From an uncultured Legionellales bacterium (GTDB taxonomy: Bacteria > Pseudomonadota > Gammaproteobacteria > UBA1113), in contig CAMFJO010000050.1 of the NCBI GenBank assembly GCA_945956945.1, positions 1-6,318 on the forward strand: 6,318 bases of DNA, written 5' to 3'. The notes under the pieces are model-generated. The model did not search any database and was not told the DNA's origin. It was given only the letters and a program-made list of their open reading frames with translations. Positions 5,481 to 6,318 of the stretch are shown here, one piece after another (the first letter of the stretch is position 1; every line of letters begins with the position of its first letter). Position numbers and translations under genes: made by a program.

Positions 5481-6318
5481 TTATAATAAAATCATCTGTA
5501 TATTAATCCCACGAACCGTTGGACTATCTAAATAATCTCGCAAATAAGTTTCAAGCGGTATATCCACCACTTTATTTTTAATGGAAGAAGCTTCTCGATA
5601 CATTAAACCCTTTTCTGTACGCACAGCGAAACCCAAATGGGATATGTCGAGTTCTGTGCCAAAATTAGGTCTTACAGACCAATTAAAACGAACGATTTCA
5701 ATAATACTGCCTGAAGGGATCTGCGCGAAAATAAATTCATTGGGCACACCTTGTTTATCAAACAAAGCAGTCAATGGCACATAAGGCACATGGCTTTCCT
5801 GATTGGACACATTGGCTTTTAAACCTCGCAACTTCTCGAGTAATTGCTGCTGCTCCAGCGAGGTGATTGGGGACAATAATTTAATACTGGATAAGGTTTT
5901 CTTCTCATACCATTTTTTCTTGTTAATATAGACATTAATCATTTTTGCAACAGACTGATTCTGTTGATTATGGATAGTCCCTGTTATATCTTTTATGAAA
6001 CCTTGTTTTTCATTATTGGCATTCCAATCAATATTGGTAAAGTGATTGCGGTTTTGATAAGAAACCACGCCATCCTGATAATTTATTTTTTTTATCATTT
6101 GCTGAAATTCTGGTAGATTATGTGCATTGACCAGCGCCAACACGGTACTCACATAAGTCATACAATCAAAGGCATCGACTCGATATAAGGGGTCTTGATC
6201 GAATTCCCCCTCTTTTCCTTCGCCTAAAGCATCTATTTTATACGGCTGCCCCAGAAAAGCAGCGCTAAAATATTCCAGTCTTTTATTTTCTGGCTGGTTT
6301 GCATAGAGTTTGTTGAGG
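5481..6318 (-). CDS. DUF1460 N-acetylmuramoyl-L-alanine amidase (NlpC/P60-type), N-terminus beyond right edge
   Basis: The frame runs open from the TAA at 5481-5483 to the right edge, giving 278 visible residues. Numbering from the first full codon (6315-6317), it shows FLGQPY (21-26), RVDAFDC (46-52) followed by MTYVSTVLAL, the RNHF segment (90-93) followed by DWNANN, and DISHLGF (His227). These are the family landmarks: Cys52 (codon 6162-6164) is the likely nucleophile and His227 (codon 5637-5639) its partner. Characterised DUF1460 proteins are NlpC/P60-like amidases that cut the bond between MurNAc and L-Ala, reported to prefer 1,6-anhydro-MurNAc peptides, so a role in wall recycling or turnover is expected. 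The ATG at 6159-6161 is not the real start, because beginning there would remove the catalytic cysteine and the conserved FLGQPY region. The true start, and any signal peptide that would show periplasmic or secreted location, lie outside the window. The C-terminus ends normally, in GINIQMILL. A possible terminator follows at 5348-5436. Confidence 0.9.
   Translation of the reverse strand, partial: LNKLYANQPENKRLEYFSAAFLGQPYKIDALGEGKEGEFDQDPLYRVDAFDCMTYVSTVLALVNAHNLPEFQQMIKKINYQDGVVSYQNRNHFTNIDWNANNEKQGFIKDITGTIHNQQNQSVAKMINVYINKKKWYEKKTLSSIKLLSPITSLEQQQLLEKLRGLKANVSNQESHVPYVPLTALFDKQGVPNEFIFAQIPSGSIIEIVRFNWSVRPNFGTELDISHLGFAVRTEKGLMYREASSIKNKVVDIPLETYLRDYLDSPTVRGINIQMILL

Noticed and set aside
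1..6318. CRISPR array, tRNA, rRNA, toxin-antitoxin pair, phage or insertion-sequence genes
   Set aside because: I saw no regularly spaced repeats, cloverleaf sequences, transposase motifs or small paired genes; the only mobile-looking element is the REP-like pair.

Overview
The window looks like ordinary chromosome from an AT-leaning gammaproteobacterium. The best guess is a member of the Legionellales (Legionella, Coxiella, Berkiella or Rickettsiella-like). This rests on three things: the lysophospholipid transporter, acyltransferase and acyl-ACP synthetase fused in one chain, the DUF1460 amidase, and the overall codon and base composition. It is an inference from gene content, not a marker-based placement. 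I see no rRNA, tRNA, CRISPR array, transposase, integrase or phage gene.

Layout from left to right. (1) Positions 2-97 hold the last 31 codons of a + strand reading frame that enters from the left edge; its product is not recognised. (2) Positions 108-3524, on the - strand, hold one very large gene for an LplT-PlsC-acyl-ACP synthetase fusion (Aas type, 1138 aa). It is predicted to bring lysophospholipids back across the inner membrane and re-acylate them. (3) Positions 3525-3785 are a divergent intergenic region. It has a near-consensus sigma70 promoter for the fusion gene, bracketed by an inverted repeat, and weaker promoter candidates plus short repeats on the side of the next gene. (4) Positions 3786-4649, on the + strand, hold an aminoglycoside-phosphotransferase-fold kinase of unknown substrate. 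(5) Positions 4693-5193, on the - strand, hold a GNAT N-acetyltransferase, convergent with the kinase. (6) Positions 5194-5480 are intergenic and contain a REP/BIME-like pair of inverted 25-base arms, with a T-tract on the - strand that could also end transcription of the next gene. (7) Positions 5481-6318, on the - strand, hold a DUF1460 (NlpC/P60-type) N-acetylmuramoyl-L-alanine amidase, cut at its N-terminus by the right edge.

The genes do not form one operon: strands alternate and each gene appears to be its own unit. Two act on the cell envelope (phospholipid repair and peptidoglycan peptide removal). The kinase and the acetyltransferase are general group-transfer enzymes with no visible partner. 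I found no convincing sign of an undescribed multi-gene system. The items most worth a second look are the paired intergenic repeat, the inverted repeat around the fusion gene's promoter, and the catalytic cysteine of the DUF1460 gene, which lies just upstream of the first in-window ATG.
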